In this document: piece after piece, positions 9,097 through 18,708 of the stretch | How positions within the stretch are numbered: the first letter of the stretch is position 1 | How the letters are laid out: each line of letters opens with the position of its first letter | Assembly: GCA_023414875.1 (NCBI GenBank) | Contig: JAEZMV010000006.1 | Span: 1-64,000, forward strand | Length of the DNA: 64,000 nt | Direction of reading: 5' to 3' | Source: Bacillota bacterium | GTDB lineage: Bacteria; Bacillota; Clostridia; Lachnospirales; Lachnospiraceae | Made by a program: the position numbers and the translations under genes | The notes under the pieces: model-generated | What the model saw: the letters and a program-made list of their open reading frames with translations, nothing else | The model's database searches: none | What the model was told of the DNA's origin: nothing

Positions 9097-9118
9097 CCTG
9101 CTACATTATTCCGTGGTT
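9097..9118. repeat. 22-bp dispersed repeat, copy 2
   Basis: Second copy of the short repeat at 7970-7991. Here the minus-strand reading PRNNVAG ends at once in a stop. It lies between the end of the DUF4241 gene and the start of the acetyltransferase gene. Confidence 0.4.
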
Positions 9119-9140
9119 CCCTCTTCGAAGATAAAATAAC

Positions 9141-10190
9141 TTAGTCAAAGATATCCGGATTGACCAAGGGCACAATTAACTCACATATCTCATTCTGTGC
9201 ATCATAGCCCCAATAACCCTGATAAAAACCATCACCGAGGCCGGATGCGACCATGATCATTCTGTTTCCAGTCTGCGGATTAGCCCATTCAATGAAGTCG
9301 CCACCTTCTCGTTGAAATTGTGGCAATTTTTCCTCACTTTCAGCAAAGAAAGCCGCAAAGTAGTCATCATAGTGATTCTTTCCCGGATTATCTTTATGCC
9401 AAGCACCTAAGAAAGTACGATACTCATCAGCTACCTGCGCATCGCAAAATGACATCATACCAGCTTCAACCGGAAAGCCAGATGCGTTCCCATCGGAACA
9501 TTTTGCAACTGCCGTTTCCTCAGTTGCCTCTGCACAAAGATATCGGACTGCCTTAGTATCCTTTATCTTTAATCTTGCTGTACACATGCGTATACCGATA
9601 GATTGATTACGGTAGACAGACACCTCTACTGGGTATACACCGATAGGTATCGAGATAGCCAGCTGCGGGCTGAACTCTCCTGCCGCGAGATAACAAAGCG
9701 GATCAGAAATGATAATCCTTCCGGTCGGACAGTCGATCTGACCCACAGTAAGATAAAACCGAGTTTCACTCTTTACAAACTGACGTTCAATTACATCTGT
9801 ATTGATTTCAGTCTGGCTGATGTACTTAAGATTTTTCTCAAAACGAGTCTGAATATCCTGCTTCTGCAGTTCCACCTGTTGTATCCAATAAGTACGGATA
9901 TCCTCAACCATCTTCTGACTAACTTCGACACACGTTTGTTCTTCATACTTCTCAAAATTGCTGAAAATATGACCACAGTGCTCCAGCTCTTCAGCTTCAT
10001 ATCCACCACACACGCCGAGTAGCCAATCGCCGAACAATCCCTTCTTGAACTTAAAAATATAATAATGCAGATCGTGCAGATCAAATTCTTTTGTATATTC
10101 TATTTTTGAAGGTGCTTTGCCAAGCTCTTGTGAATCCGACAACCATTCAATCATTGCTTTCTTAGCTGATTCCATTTGCATCTGTTTCAT
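9141..10190 (-). CDS. DUF4241-domain protein
   Basis: A 349-residue cytoplasmic protein. Roughly residues 135-349 match DUF4241: DPLCYLAAGEF, the IGVYPVEVSV segment, and the C-terminal SGLGDGFYQGYWGYD with the closing VPLVNPDIFD. The N-terminal 130 residues are a separate, charged helical region. DUF4241 proteins often occur near polymorphic-toxin and immunity genes, but none is evident here. The ATG has an AAGGAG site. A broken copy of its N-terminus lies at 12820-12897. Confidence 0.75.
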   Translation of the reverse strand: MKQMQMESAKKAMIEWLSDSQELGKAPSKIEYTKEFDLHDLHYYIFKFKKGLFGDWLLGVCGGYEAEELEHCGHIFSNFEKYEEQTCVEVSQKMVEDIRTYWIQQVELQKQDIQTRFEKNLKYISQTEINTDVIERQFVKSETRFYLTVGQIDCPTGRIIISDPLCYLAAGEFSPQLAISIPIGVYPVEVSVYRNQSIGIRMCTARLKIKDTKAVRYLCAEATEETAVAKCSDGNASGFPVEAGMMSFCDAQVADEYRTFLGAWHKDNPGKNHYDDYFAAFFAESEEKLPQFQREGGDFIEWANPQTGNRMIMVASGLGDGFYQGYWGYDAQNEICELIVPLVNPDIFD

Positions 10191-10212
10191 ATATACTCCT
10201 TGCTATGCCCTG

Positions 10213-10287
10213 TCACCAGTCGCTCTTTTTTATCTGATTTAACCAATACTCTTTATCTTCTAAGCAATAATACTCTTTAACTTCCAT
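10213..10287 (-). pseudogene. Truncated 5' end of a GNAT acetyltransferase gene
   Basis: A good ribosome site (AAGGAG, five bases before the ATG at 10287) precedes a 24-codon frame, MEVKEYYCLEDKEYWLNQIK then KSDW and a stop. This looks like the start of clostridial GNAT proteins whose N-termini read similarly and continue with a GAG motif. The rest of the gene is missing. It is best seen as a gene cut short, though translation of the stub is possible. Confidence 0.55.
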
Positions 10288-10332
10288 TACTACTCCTTCT
10301 TGAAAATTCAAGTTTGCCTACGTGCTTATATA

Positions 10333-10677
10333 TTACTGATTTTGAATATAGTTTTCTACCGATTCCACACATAGATCCAAAAAAGTTTCTTCTCCAATGG
10401 TATTCATCTTAAAGAATACAGCCTGACTACCTCCTGATGTAATCGCACTTACAAATAAATCTTCGCCATTTCCTGTAACAGTTACGTTCATGCTTACACG
10501 GTTACCTCCGGCCATACTGTACCGTTCATATACACGGACAGCTACGCGCGTACCTCCTAGGTCAATATCACTACCGTCCTCATAACTAACAGAAGAACTA
10601 CCGTTGGTAATGTCTGTATGTATCCAATTTAAAAACTCATTGAAGTTACCCTTTAATCTTCTCTCATACTTAGCCAT
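10333..10677 (-). CDS. DUF6054 family protein
   Basis: A 114-residue protein whose core, ending in RVYERYSMAGGNRVSMNVT and followed by SAITSGGSQAVFFK, is the conserved block of DUF6054, a small family of Firmicutes proteins of unknown role. No signal peptide or membrane segment is present. AAGGAAGGG lies upstream of the ATG. It neighbours the DUF402 gene on the same strand, 40 bases apart. Confidence 0.72.
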   Translation of the reverse strand: MAKYERRLKGNFNEFLNWIHTDITNGSSSVSYEDGSDIDLGGTRVAVRVYERYSMAGGNRVSMNVTVTGNGEDLFVSAITSGGSQAVFFKMNTIGEETFLDLCVESVENYIQNQ

Positions 10678-10717
10678 ATTTTAAACCCTTCCTTTCATGA
10701 TATAAACTTACTAATTA

Positions 10718-11266
10718 TCAATACATTTTCATCTTCAGTATCTGAAAATATGTATTACATATTTCTCTCAAGTATTCTGATTTGCCCTCAAGTTCATCCA
10801 TAATTATATTTGCAGTATGATAAGCTTTATCATACTGTTCTCTCGTAATAACATTATCATTTAAAGCTTGCGCCAATTCGTCCTCATCTAATAAAAACCG
10901 CTTACCATCGGGTAGCACAACAATATCTAGCATCAGGTCATAAAACCATGATTCACCGTTATCCAAAATGGTGTTCTTGTCCGTAATATCAAAATAATAC
11001 TGCATAATTTCTTCCAATTCATTATACATTACTGTTATCCAGTAATTTTGATCTTCAGGACCAATTTGCAACCAATAATAACCCTTATCAATAATCTTTA
11101 CCGGTATGGTATCATATACTATTGTAGCCGGCTTTTCTAACTCGTTTACCTTTATAAGTCCTGCTGCCCCTTTATAAAACTGATCATCAATCATCATATA
11201 TGTATAATCTTTGTCTGTTACCCTAGGCCAGTGTGATCGGGACATTACTTTTTTCGATAAACTCAT
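10718..11266 (-). CDS. DUF402 domain protein
   Basis: A 182-residue protein with the DUF402/FomD-like fold: YDTIPVKIIDKGYYWLQIGP, the metal-site region MQYYFDITDKN, LMLDIVVLPDG and the LLDEDELAQAL helix. Characterised members of this fold include the nucleotidyl-phosphonate hydrolase FomD and Ntdp-type nucleoside phosphatases, so a nucleotide di- or triphosphate substrate is plausible. The ATG has a GGAGG site eight bases upstream. Its conserved acidic residues are intact as far as can be read. Confidence 0.78.
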   Translation of the reverse strand: MSLSKKVMSRSHWPRVTDKDYTYMMIDDQFYKGAAGLIKVNELEKPATIVYDTIPVKIIDKGYYWLQIGPEDQNYWITVMYNELEEIMQYYFDITDKNTILDNGESWFYDLMLDIVVLPDGKRFLLDEDELAQALNDNVITREQYDKAYHTANIIMDELEGKSEYLREICNTYFQILKMKMY

Positions 11267-11404
11267 AATTATCCTCCAAAGTATAATTTAGTAATATTGT
11301 TAGACCCTCGGTATTTCACTATATATTTATCCATGTAACAATTTAATTACTGAGAAAACAATACTTGCAATGTTGGATTTCATATATTAGTCCTAATGTT
11401 CGCC

Positions 11405-12781
11405 TTACCTTAGATTCCAGCGATCAATAAAAGCCTTCTCAATATATTCTTCTTCCTCTAGATATTTTTGTATGGTGTCTCTTAAGAATTCCTTATTATA
11501 CTTCTCATTCTTATTATTTGCTAAGGTTCTATAACCTGTACCTCTTTGAAGATAATCAGAGGACGCCACTGCGTACCATTTCTCGGCAATCATTTTCTCA
11601 CCATTTACATATATGTTATTTATTTTTCTGCCGTTATGTTCAATCACTGCATTGGAAACATGCAATCTGCCTACATATTTTCCTCGAAAACCCGGTCCCT
11701 TACCATCAGCATAGCAATAATCAGTGTCAAGTGATTGCTGTAAGGCTTCCCATATATCCTTCCCTTGTATCTCAAAGCATGTAGGATTTAAGGGAGAGGG
11801 GCATAATTCTATCATCTTTTTCCTTGATATATTGCCTTTTTTAATTCCACCTTGCATTACGCCACTATTTATGATTCCCATATCACATTCAAAGGTATCT
11901 CGTAAGGCATCAGCAAGCAGATTAGTCATAGGGTTTTCTTCAACCACATCATGCCATATATCTCTATCGACTTTGTAAAGCGATTTACCTAATATTTCTA
12001 TCGCTTTTTCTTTATTTCTCTTTATAATATCTAGAATTTTATTAGATTCCTTACACTGATTAACATTTATATTGCTTCCTTCAATTAATACAACCTTTCG
12101 TTTATCTACCTCAAGTACAAGCTTTCCTAAATGTTCCCCATATGACCCAGAGGTAAAAATAATTTTCCCTTTTTCAACTTCAGGTTTCTCCATTAATATA
12201 TGAGAATGCCCTCCGATTATTATATCAATACCACTGATCTTTACTGCAATTTCCTTATCCTTGTCCATTCCAAGGTGGGATAGTAAGATGCACAAATCAT
12301 AGTTGTCTTCATTTGCCTTTATTTCATTTTGAATTACTTCGAGATAATTATTAATAGAGAACCCAAACATTTCTGTAAAGGGTCCTAAATTTGGAGAGCC
12401 AGCTATGAGTAGAATTCTCATCTCGCTTCTATCTATAATTATGCTTTTTCTTACATTTTCAATAGGTTTATTATTAAGACTGAGTAAATTACTGCTTAGT
12501 AACGGAATATCTGTGTTTGCTGCCATATTCTTCAAAACATCTATCCCTGGAAAAAGTTCATTATTACCTATAGCCAGGGCATCATATCCTGCACATTCCA
12601 GTAACTCCATAGCAGCCAACCCATTAGTTCCTTGTAATTCAATCCTTTTAAAATCTGCAAAATCCCCTGCATCAAGTATTAAAGTATTGCTATCCTTAAG
12701 TTCATCTATTTTTGAAACTACCTTTGAAAAGTTCTCATAATTACTATGAATATCGTTAGTATGCAATATCGTTAATCTCAT
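11405..12781 (-). CDS. 5'-nucleotidase / metallophosphoesterase (UshA-like, no signal peptide)
   Basis: A 458-residue bifunctional metallophosphatase/5'-nucleotidase. The N-terminal domain has the dinuclear metal motifs HTNDIHS, DAGDF, GNNE, SHLG and GGHSH. The C-terminal domain has NSGVMQGGI and the substrate-stacking segment GTGYR. Most relatives are exported; this one starts directly at MRLTILHTND with no signal peptide, so it probably acts in the cytoplasm (YunD-like). The ATG at 12781 was chosen because GGGGAG lies five bases before it; a GTG two codons earlier is the alternative. Confidence 0.88.
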   Translation of the reverse strand: MRLTILHTNDIHSNYENFSKVVSKIDELKDSNTLILDAGDFADFKRIELQGTNGLAAMELLECAGYDALAIGNNELFPGIDVLKNMAANTDIPLLSSNLLSLNNKPIENVRKSIIIDRSEMRILLIAGSPNLGPFTEMFGFSINNYLEVIQNEIKANEDNYDLCILLSHLGMDKDKEIAVKISGIDIIIGGHSHILMEKPEVEKGKIIFTSGSYGEHLGKLVLEVDKRKVVLIEGSNINVNQCKESNKILDIIKRNKEKAIEILGKSLYKVDRDIWHDVVEENPMTNLLADALRDTFECDMGIINSGVMQGGIKKGNISRKKMIELCPSPLNPTCFEIQGKDIWEALQQSLDTDYCYADGKGPGFRGKYVGRLHVSNAVIEHNGRKINNIYVNGEKMIAEKWYAVASSDYLQRGTGYRTLANNKNEKYNKEFLRDTIQKYLEEEEYIEKAFIDRWNLR

Positions 12782-12819
12782 TTTCACTCCCCGTATCTGC
12801 TAAGAATTTTAGATATATC

Positions 12820-12897
12820 AATTTTCGAAGGTGCTTTGCCAAGTTCTTGCTGGCCTGACAGCCCTTCAATCATTGCTATCTTAACTGCTTCCATTTC
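12820..12897 (-). pseudogene. Remnant of a DUF4241 gene N-terminus
   Basis: On the minus strand this reads MEAVKIAMIEGLSGQQELGK followed by APSKID, closely matching the N-terminus of the intact DUF4241 protein at 9141-10190. It then breaks off into the 5' flank of the nucleotidase gene. It is a leftover of a second copy, about 2.7 kb from the intact gene. Confidence 0.75.
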
Positions 12898-12905
12898 CTT
12901 ATCCC

Positions 12906-13436
12906 TTATAAAGTAATCCAGTATCTTTTTATATACTCTCCATCAACATAAACTTCTTTTTCAAATACTCTACCATTAGCAATAATAGTTTTCTCACTTG
13001 CGCGATTTTCCGGACTACAGATAATCATAACTTTATCCATACCTCTTTCTTTGCAATTAAGTAAGTTTTGTCTTAGCATTTCTTTTGCATACCCCTTATT
13101 TCTTTCGGATGGGCGTATAGAATAACCCATGTGCCCTCCCCAAAGGCCTAAAATTGGGTGGTTTATATGATGTCTAAGGTCAATTATTCCAACTGTTTTG
13201 TTGTCAGAAATACGAACCGCAATATATGTATTTGACGTGACACTTCCCGCTCGGCAAGTATCGGAATTTTCCTTTTCCGCAAGAATATGTAACCATTCTT
13301 CCATAGAGGAACATTGTCTTAAACTACCACATCCTGCAAATGAATCATTATCGTTAGCTTCCATTAGCTCTTTTCGTAACTGCATAATATCTTCACCATA
13401 TTCCATTGATGGTCTCATCAATCTAATTTCTTTCAT
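12906..13436 (-). CDS. GNAT-family N-acetyltransferase
   Basis: A 176-residue GNAT protein. The beta4 strand and motif A run MGYSIRPSERNKGYAKEMLR, and motif B is CSPENRASEKTIIANG. It belongs to the group that acetylates small amines or amino acids (annotated elsewhere as acetyltransferase GNAT, RimJ-like). The ATG at 13436 is chosen for its GGAGATG site; a longer frame begins at 13475. The substrate is unknown. Confidence 0.84.
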   Translation of the reverse strand: MKEIRLMRPSMEYGEDIMQLRKELMEANDNDSFAGCGSLRQCSSMEEWLHILAEKENSDTCRAGSVTSNTYIAVRISDNKTVGIIDLRHHINHPILGLWGGHMGYSIRPSERNKGYAKEMLRQNLLNCKERGMDKVMIICSPENRASEKTIIANGRVFEKEVYVDGEYIKRYWITL

Positions 13437-13594
13437 GTATTCATCTCCATTATTAAATATTTGTAAATGCAGCAAAATAGTTTATTCACTTTCACCACCA
13501 TTGTGAAGCTCTACACCTTATTCATACCTATTGTCTAATAAATACAATGGGGAGTATGAAGACTATTGAGTTACTGCTGATTATTTTCACTATC

Positions 13595-14368
13595 TTACCA
13601 TTCATTTACAGCATATAAAATAGCCAATCTAACTTGCTTTAATAATTCGCTTGATAATGTTTCATATTCTCTATCTAATCCTTTTTCATGCGCCATATAT
13701 GGCGGGCTGTCATTCCATGAGCCCATTGCACCAAAAACATCAGCGATACTTGCTGCTTCAAAAATACGTAAATTTTTATCTGGGATTTGAGGTAACGGAT
13801 TATTACGCTCTGCATTTATGTAATCCACTGTTTCAATTAAAGTATTTGCTGCCTTTTGAAACAGCTTGGCAAAACTATCACATTCTATTTGACAAGCCAA
13901 TTCTTTAATATCCTCCAATACATCCATAAGTTCTTTAGTATTATCTTTAAATTTTGGCATATCCAAAGGAGGTTTTGTCCATTCATGTTCTGTATAGAGA
14001 ATATTCCATAATTTCTCTACCGAGTCAAATTCCCATTTTGGAAAAAAATAACTTACTTTTCCATCTCTAAAAAAGCACACAATAGAACTCTGTGTAGTAT
14101 TGGAAAATCCTAAAATATTACGATTCCCTATGGTAATTGGCGTTAACATTTTAATATCATGCAGTCCTTTTTTTAGACAATGCTCATACCAATTAAAAAC
14201 ACTATCTGCTTTTAAAGCAGATTTATAAAGCAGATTCTTTTGTGGAAGAAGCTGAAACTCAATTTTGTTTTCGTATTTAATCGGCTCATAGGATATCGCT
14301 TTTCCCGTTTTCAGTGCATTTTTTGATGCAACTACAATACGACATATTTGATACATTTCACCATTCAT
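13595..14368 (-). CDS. Unrecognised 257-residue protein
   Basis: I do not recognise this protein. It has no signal peptide or membrane span, a mixed alpha/beta N-terminal half and a mostly helical C-terminal half. The ATG at 14368 has a GGAG site seven bases away and is preferred to an upstream one at 14428 that would overlap the nitroreductase stop. It lies 56 bases after the nitroreductase gene on the same strand. Codon use resembles its neighbours, so it is likely expressed. Confidence 0.6.
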   Translation of the reverse strand: MNGEMYQICRIVVASKNALKTGKAISYEPIKYENKIEFQLLPQKNLLYKSALKADSVFNWYEHCLKKGLHDIKMLTPITIGNRNILGFSNTTQSSIVCFFRDGKVSYFFPKWEFDSVEKLWNILYTEHEWTKPPLDMPKFKDNTKELMDVLEDIKELACQIECDSFAKLFQKAANTLIETVDYINAERNNPLPQIPDKNLRIFEAASIADVFGAMGSWNDSPPYMAHEKGLDREYETLSSELLKQVRLAILYAVNEW

Positions 14369-14424
14369 AAATAATCTCCAATTCATCAAAATAAATAATG
14401 AATGCAAGTTTTTTATAATCAAAT

Positions 14425-15015
14425 TCAATCACGCCACTCAACAACATCATCTATACTTTTTCTGGGTCTCGCAAGAGGGTTTTCATCTGCATATCCTACT
14501 GTCATTGCAGCATAAAGCTCTCCTTCAACATTTAACCAATCGCATAATTCCTGATATGCAAAATATGTATCGCAAATCCATAAGCTACCCAATCCAAGTT
14601 CGGAAGCTGTGAGCGTCATGTTCTCAATAGCTGCACCTATCGACTGAGCGTTACAGATTTCGTAAATGCGTTCTTCAGGTGTTAATGAAGAATGAATATC
14701 TAATCCAAGCGAGTTAACAATAAAAATGATAACAGGTGCCTGTTCCATAATCTTCAAAGTATATTGTGCGCTGCTGAGATACTTCGCGTTTTGTGGAAGA
14801 AGCGGGTGTTCTTTCTCTCTCATCAATCCTTCACCCATAGCTGCAAGTATATCCTTCTTTGCATTGCCAGTTACTACAATAAACTTCCATGGCTGACGGT
14901 TTTTAGAGGATGGTGCAAGTGTCCCTGACTGTAAAATTTTCTCTATCATAGGTCTAGGGACATCTACTCCTTTATAATTCCGTATACTACGTCTATTAAT
15001 AATGGCTGACAGCAC
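14425..15015 (-). CDS. Nitroreductase-family oxidoreductase
   Basis: A 196-residue FMN-dependent nitroreductase-like enzyme. The N-terminal RRSIRNYKGVDVPRPMIEKI and LAPSSKNRQPWKF segments bind FMN, and the C-terminal GSLWICDTYFA plus TVGYADENPLARPRKSIDD completes the flavin site. It would reduce nitro or related groups with NAD(P)H. The start is a GTG at 15015 with GAGGAG upstream. The unrecognised gene at 13595-14368 follows on the same strand. Confidence 0.88.
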   Translation of the reverse strand: MLSAIINRRSIRNYKGVDVPRPMIEKILQSGTLAPSSKNRQPWKFIVVTGNAKKDILAAMGEGLMREKEHPLLPQNAKYLSSAQYTLKIMEQAPVIIFIVNSLGLDIHSSLTPEERIYEICNAQSIGAAIENMTLTASELGLGSLWICDTYFAYQELCDWLNVEGELYAAMTVGYADENPLARPRKSIDDVVEWRD

Positions 15016-15080
15016 TTTGGGATCTCCTCTCTTGTAAGCTATATAATAAACTCCAATTTAAAAATGAATAATGTACATAA

Positions 15081-15275
15081 TCAGAAGCCATATCTGATGC
15101 ACCAAGATATATTTCCAATATTAATTACAACTTTATGCTCATCATCGATTAACCGGTAATCACCACCATGTTTTTTACACATTTCCAGACAGATTCGGTT
15201 GTCCCTCAGCAGAATCTCCTTTTTACAGTAAGTATCTTCTACATCCCAGTTTACGAATATAAATGAGCTACAATA
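15081..15275 (-). pseudogene. Probable gene remnant without a start
   Basis: The minus strand is open for about 65 codons, ending in GNISWCIRYGF and a stop, with protein-like composition (NWDVEDTYCKKEILLRDNRI and onward). A stop precedes it and no start or ribosome site is present. I do not recognise the family. It probably is the 3' part of a decayed gene; the remainder of 15016-15325 shows nothing. Confidence 0.35.
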
Positions 15276-15325
15276 TCCTTAATATTGCAAAGCTTCGAAC
15301 TTCGTGGTTTACTCATAACAGCGGA

Positions 15326-15799
15326 TTATAAATATTTGTGTAATAACTCTTTAGGGATATGACAATAGTCGTTAGGGCACCTACCTAATCTATCTTGATG
15401 TTCATCTGCACTTTTAACGTAATTCATAAGTGGAAGGACCTCCACTACAATTTTATCTCTATCTGCTCTTTCTGCTATATAATTCTTGGCATCTTCCAAA
15501 TGTCGTGGCACTTTACTATATACGCCTGTGCGGTATTTTTCCCCCACATCATTACCTTGTTTATTCACACTGTAAGGATCTATAATCTCAAAAAAATAAC
15601 CCATTAGTTGAGAAACAGTTACAATTTCAGAGTCAAATTCTGTTTTTACGCATTCCGCATAACCATCATACTCACCTTCAAGAGTATTCGAATAACCATT
15701 TGCTCGTCCTGCTTGAGTATTAATAACACCTTTTAGTGTTTTGATAAATGCTTGTACACCCCATAGACAGCCACCTGCAAAATATATTGTTTCAACCAT
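15326..15799 (-). CDS. msrA: Peptide methionine (S)-S-oxide reductase
   Basis: A 157-residue MsrA that repairs oxidised methionine using thioredoxin. The catalytic cysteine is in GGCLWG (the usual motif is GGCFWG), and the C-terminal ADEHQDRL block ends in DYCHIPKELLHKYL, whose cysteine may resolve the disulfide. The ATG at 15799 has an AGGTG site and makes the protein start just before the catalytic motif; an upstream GTG at 15808 is possible. It is a single-gene unit in the accessory stretch. Confidence 0.92.
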   Translation of the reverse strand: MVETIYFAGGCLWGVQAFIKTLKGVINTQAGRANGYSNTLEGEYDGYAECVKTEFDSEIVTVSQLMGYFFEIIDPYSVNKQGNDVGEKYRTGVYSKVPRHLEDAKNYIAERADRDKIVVEVLPLMNYVKSADEHQDRLGRCPNDYCHIPKELLHKYL

Positions 15800-16064
15800 A
15801 GTATTCACCTATCTTCTTTCGTCAAATATAGATAATGTGCAAAAATCTTTATTACCAGCAGAAGTATCACTACTGAGTGGCTTGTTATTTCTTACTATCC
15901 AATCACATTATAGCCATAATTAGACATAGCCCAATTTTCCATTATTGCTATAATCCGTACTAAATTTCTTCATAATACACCTCTAGTTATCTTCGAAAAT
16001 ATATTTCTTACATTATAATACATAAGAAACAATATTACCATATTATTCCTAGCTAATTCAACTC

Positions 16065-16102
16065 AAAAAAAGGGCCAAGAGTTTATAACAAACCCTTTGC
16101 CC
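16065..16102 (-). terminator. Intrinsic terminator of the alpha-galactosidase gene
   Basis: On the minus strand a 12-pair stem (one mismatch, one G-U) with a seven-base loop is followed by seven T residues. It lies about 60 bases after the alpha-galactosidase stop. The rest of the gap 15800-16160 holds nothing recognisable. Confidence 0.75.
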
Positions 16103-16160
16103 AATCATTTTAAAAGCTTTATCTAATTATATCTCAAAACCCTGTACAAATTTTAATTCA

Positions 16161-17459
16161 TCACACTCTGGTCAGCTTGAGAATACGGGCACCATGAATA
16201 TTTACATCCACTCCCACTCTTCCGGTAAAGGTACCAATCTCTTTATGTTCCCACAAATCTCTGGCGTTATATGCCCCCTGCAAGCCTAAATTCATGAATG
16301 TTACCTCCGGTTTCGTAGGGCTAAAGGATGTGTTAAAGAATGCAACGTACTTGCTGCCATCTTCATCCTCACTCGCCCATACCACCGTATCCTCTGTACG
16401 TAGGATTTGCTTCGCACCGTAGGAATTCTTCAATAGTCTCAGTAGTTCACTGTTGGTAAGTAATGATAAGGTCCAATCATCGTTGTCTCTCATCTCAGCG
16501 CCTATCATCAAAGGAGAGCGGAAGATACACCATAGGGTCATCATAGTAATTTGTTCATCCTTTGTAAAGTTCGTGAATCTCGCGTTGCTATCATGTCCCG
16601 GCGTATTAACATTAATATGACCAATCGGCAGCATATCACAATCAGGCCAACAGCCTTCTTTTACATGTGAACTCCATGAATTACATCTCTCAAACATGTT
16701 AAAAAGCTGCGTCCAATTATCCCAGAAGTCTCCTGTTATTCTCCACATATTTGCATTCATGCTTAGATGCTCTGCCTCTTCCAAAATGGCCGGCCCAGGT
16801 GATAAGCTTAATACCATATCCCTGCCACAGTGATCAATCGCTTTTCGAATCATTTCTATTTCAAGTCTTGCAGAATAGGGATTATGTGGTTTGAATTCGG
16901 TATTGCAGATATCATCCACTTTTATATAATCCACACCCCATTCGGCATACAATTCAAATAAAGAATTATAGTATTCCTGCGCTCCTTCTGCTTCGGGATT
17001 AACACCATACATATCCGTATTCCAGGGACAAAGGGAAAACCCTTGTGCGATATCCCTTGCAGTTGCATTCGTCCCTTTTATCGGGGTAGCTGCGTGAACT
17101 GCTTGTCTTGGAACTCCACGCATAATATGAATTCCAAACTTCAGGCCAAGGTTATGCACATAGTCACTGATTGGTTGAAAGCCCTTACCACCTTCGGAGG
17201 ATGGAAAACGATTTACCGCAGGAATCAAACGTGAATATTCGTCCATCTCCAAAGGATAAAAGTTATTATACTCTGTGGATTTTGCCTTCGGCTCATACCA
17301 TTGGATATCGCAAACAATATACTCCCATCCAAAATCCTTCAAATTCTTCGCCATATAGTCCGCATTACCCTTGAGATGTTCCTCGTTTACTGAGGCGCCG
17401 TAACAATCCCAGCTATTCCACCCCATTGGCGGTGTTTTTGCACAAGCATTCTTCTTCAT
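16161..17459 (-). CDS. GH27 alpha-galactosidase
   Basis: A 432-residue glycoside hydrolase family 27 enzyme, expected to release terminal alpha-galactose. KTPPMGWNSWDCYG opens the TIM barrel, YIKVDD carries the catalytic nucleophile, and RITGDFWDNW carries the acid/base. The C-terminal beta domain ends at GARILKLTRV. No signal peptide is seen, so it acts in the cytoplasm on imported oligosaccharides. The ATG at 17459 was chosen because AAGGAG lies eight bases before it. No transporter or regulator is adjacent. Confidence 0.9.
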   Translation of the reverse strand: MKKNACAKTPPMGWNSWDCYGASVNEEHLKGNADYMAKNLKDFGWEYIVCDIQWYEPKAKSTEYNNFYPLEMDEYSRLIPAVNRFPSSEGGKGFQPISDYVHNLGLKFGIHIMRGVPRQAVHAATPIKGTNATARDIAQGFSLCPWNTDMYGVNPEAEGAQEYYNSLFELYAEWGVDYIKVDDICNTEFKPHNPYSARLEIEMIRKAIDHCGRDMVLSLSPGPAILEEAEHLSMNANMWRITGDFWDNWTQLFNMFERCNSWSSHVKEGCWPDCDMLPIGHINVNTPGHDSNARFTNFTKDEQITMMTLWCIFRSPLMIGAEMRDNDDWTLSLLTNSELLRLLKNSYGAKQILRTEDTVVWASEDEDGSKYVAFFNTSFSPTKPEVTFMNLGLQGAYNARDLWEHKEIGTFTGRVGVDVNIHGARILKLTRV

Positions 17460-17526
17460 AATCATAACTCCTTCCGCTATTTGAGACTCTCTTCTCACCC
17501 TATCAATTTCGAAGTGAGAAAAGGTA

Positions 17527-18708
17527 TTAATCCCACTGTCCCGGGAACCTTATTTTCTGTAGTTGCGGGAATCTCTTATTAAACTCTTCTACCTCTTCCT
17601 TCGGAAGGTTTTCAAAGACTTCCGATTCGTAGAATTTTCCTTTGATGTCTTTCAATCCATCTTCTACTAATTCAAGTCCCATAAATGCATCAAAGTTATT
17701 ACCATCCGGAGTTGTAATATTAAAGTTGTCGCAGGTTTTAAAACCTATCAGAGGATAATAATCCGGCTCACCGAAAATGATGATACCTTTATAACCTTTA
17801 TCAGCAGCCAGCTTCATCGTCTCTCTTAATAATAATTCCCCTACTCCGCAGCCCTGCCACTTCGGCTCTATGCATAGAGGACCAAAGGTTATTACTTCAT
17901 GTGTGTCTGTACCGTCAACCACACGTGCCTTTGAATACATGATGCAACCAATAACAACTCCATCCTTAAGTGCTATTCTGCTAATCTCGGGAAGATAGTC
18001 TTCATCACGGCGTAATTTATGTACAAGGTAATGCTCGTCACATCCGAGGTGGTGTTTATTCCAAAAGGCATGCTGTGTCATTAACTCCACTTTGTACCAG
18101 TCATCCTCTGTTTCTTCTCTAATTTCTATTTCTTCACGTTTTAATCTTGTCTTTGCCTCCGGGAACCATCCGAATTCTAGCCTTACTTCTTTTCTTTGCA
18201 GATCATTATTCTTGTAGCAGCAGGTATCCATACCAATCAGCTGAAAGCCTTCATGCTTATAAAAATCGATAGCATTTACATTACACGACTGTGTTTCCAG
18301 TATAATCGCCCGACGGCGTTCTCTTCTTGCCTGTTCCTTTGCTATTTCAATAAACGCATGACCAATTCCCTGCTTTTGATACTTTTCTGATACCCAAAGG
18401 TTTGTTATCCTTAAGCGGTTGGACCATAACTCCTGGTCAGTTTCCATTGCTGCCACTAATTCCTTCTGGTCTATCACTCCCCAGGCATAAGCATGTTCCC
18501 AGTGATCCTCGTATAATTTATCCTGGAAGCTATGTTCTTTTGGAATATTAGGTTCCGTCTCAGTAATGTCTTTCTTTTCAACCTCAATCACAAATCCTTT
18601 TTCTGTATTATTAACGCTTACATCATAGTATTGATCCGTTTTATACTGAAATGGAATTATCGTTCCCTTCCAGGTCTCTTTTGGCAAATGAATAATTTCA
18701 TATTGCAT
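17527..18708 (-). CDS. Two-domain GNAT acetyltransferase
   Basis: A 393-residue protein with two GNAT domains. The first has motif A in VSEKYQKQGIGHAFIEIA and motif B in NVNAIDFYKHEGFQL (residues about 60-170). The second has WQGCGVGELLLRETMKLA and the YYPLIGFK turn (about 195-330), then a charged helical tail. Each domain is a known separate family, so this is a fusion. GGAG precedes the ATG. The substrates are not predictable; it is upstream of the alpha-galactosidase gene on the same strand. Confidence 0.85.
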   Translation of the reverse strand: MQYEIIHLPKETWKGTIIPFQYKTDQYYDVSVNNTEKGFVIEVEKKDITETEPNIPKEHSFQDKLYEDHWEHAYAWGVIDQKELVAAMETDQELWSNRLRITNLWVSEKYQKQGIGHAFIEIAKEQARRERRRAIILETQSCNVNAIDFYKHEGFQLIGMDTCCYKNNDLQRKEVRLEFGWFPEAKTRLKREEIEIREETEDDWYKVELMTQHAFWNKHHLGCDEHYLVHKLRRDEDYLPEISRIALKDGVVIGCIMYSKARVVDGTDTHEVITFGPLCIEPKWQGCGVGELLLRETMKLAADKGYKGIIIFGEPDYYPLIGFKTCDNFNITTPDGNNFDAFMGLELVEDGLKDIKGKFYESEVFENLPKEEVEEFNKRFPQLQKIRFPGQWD

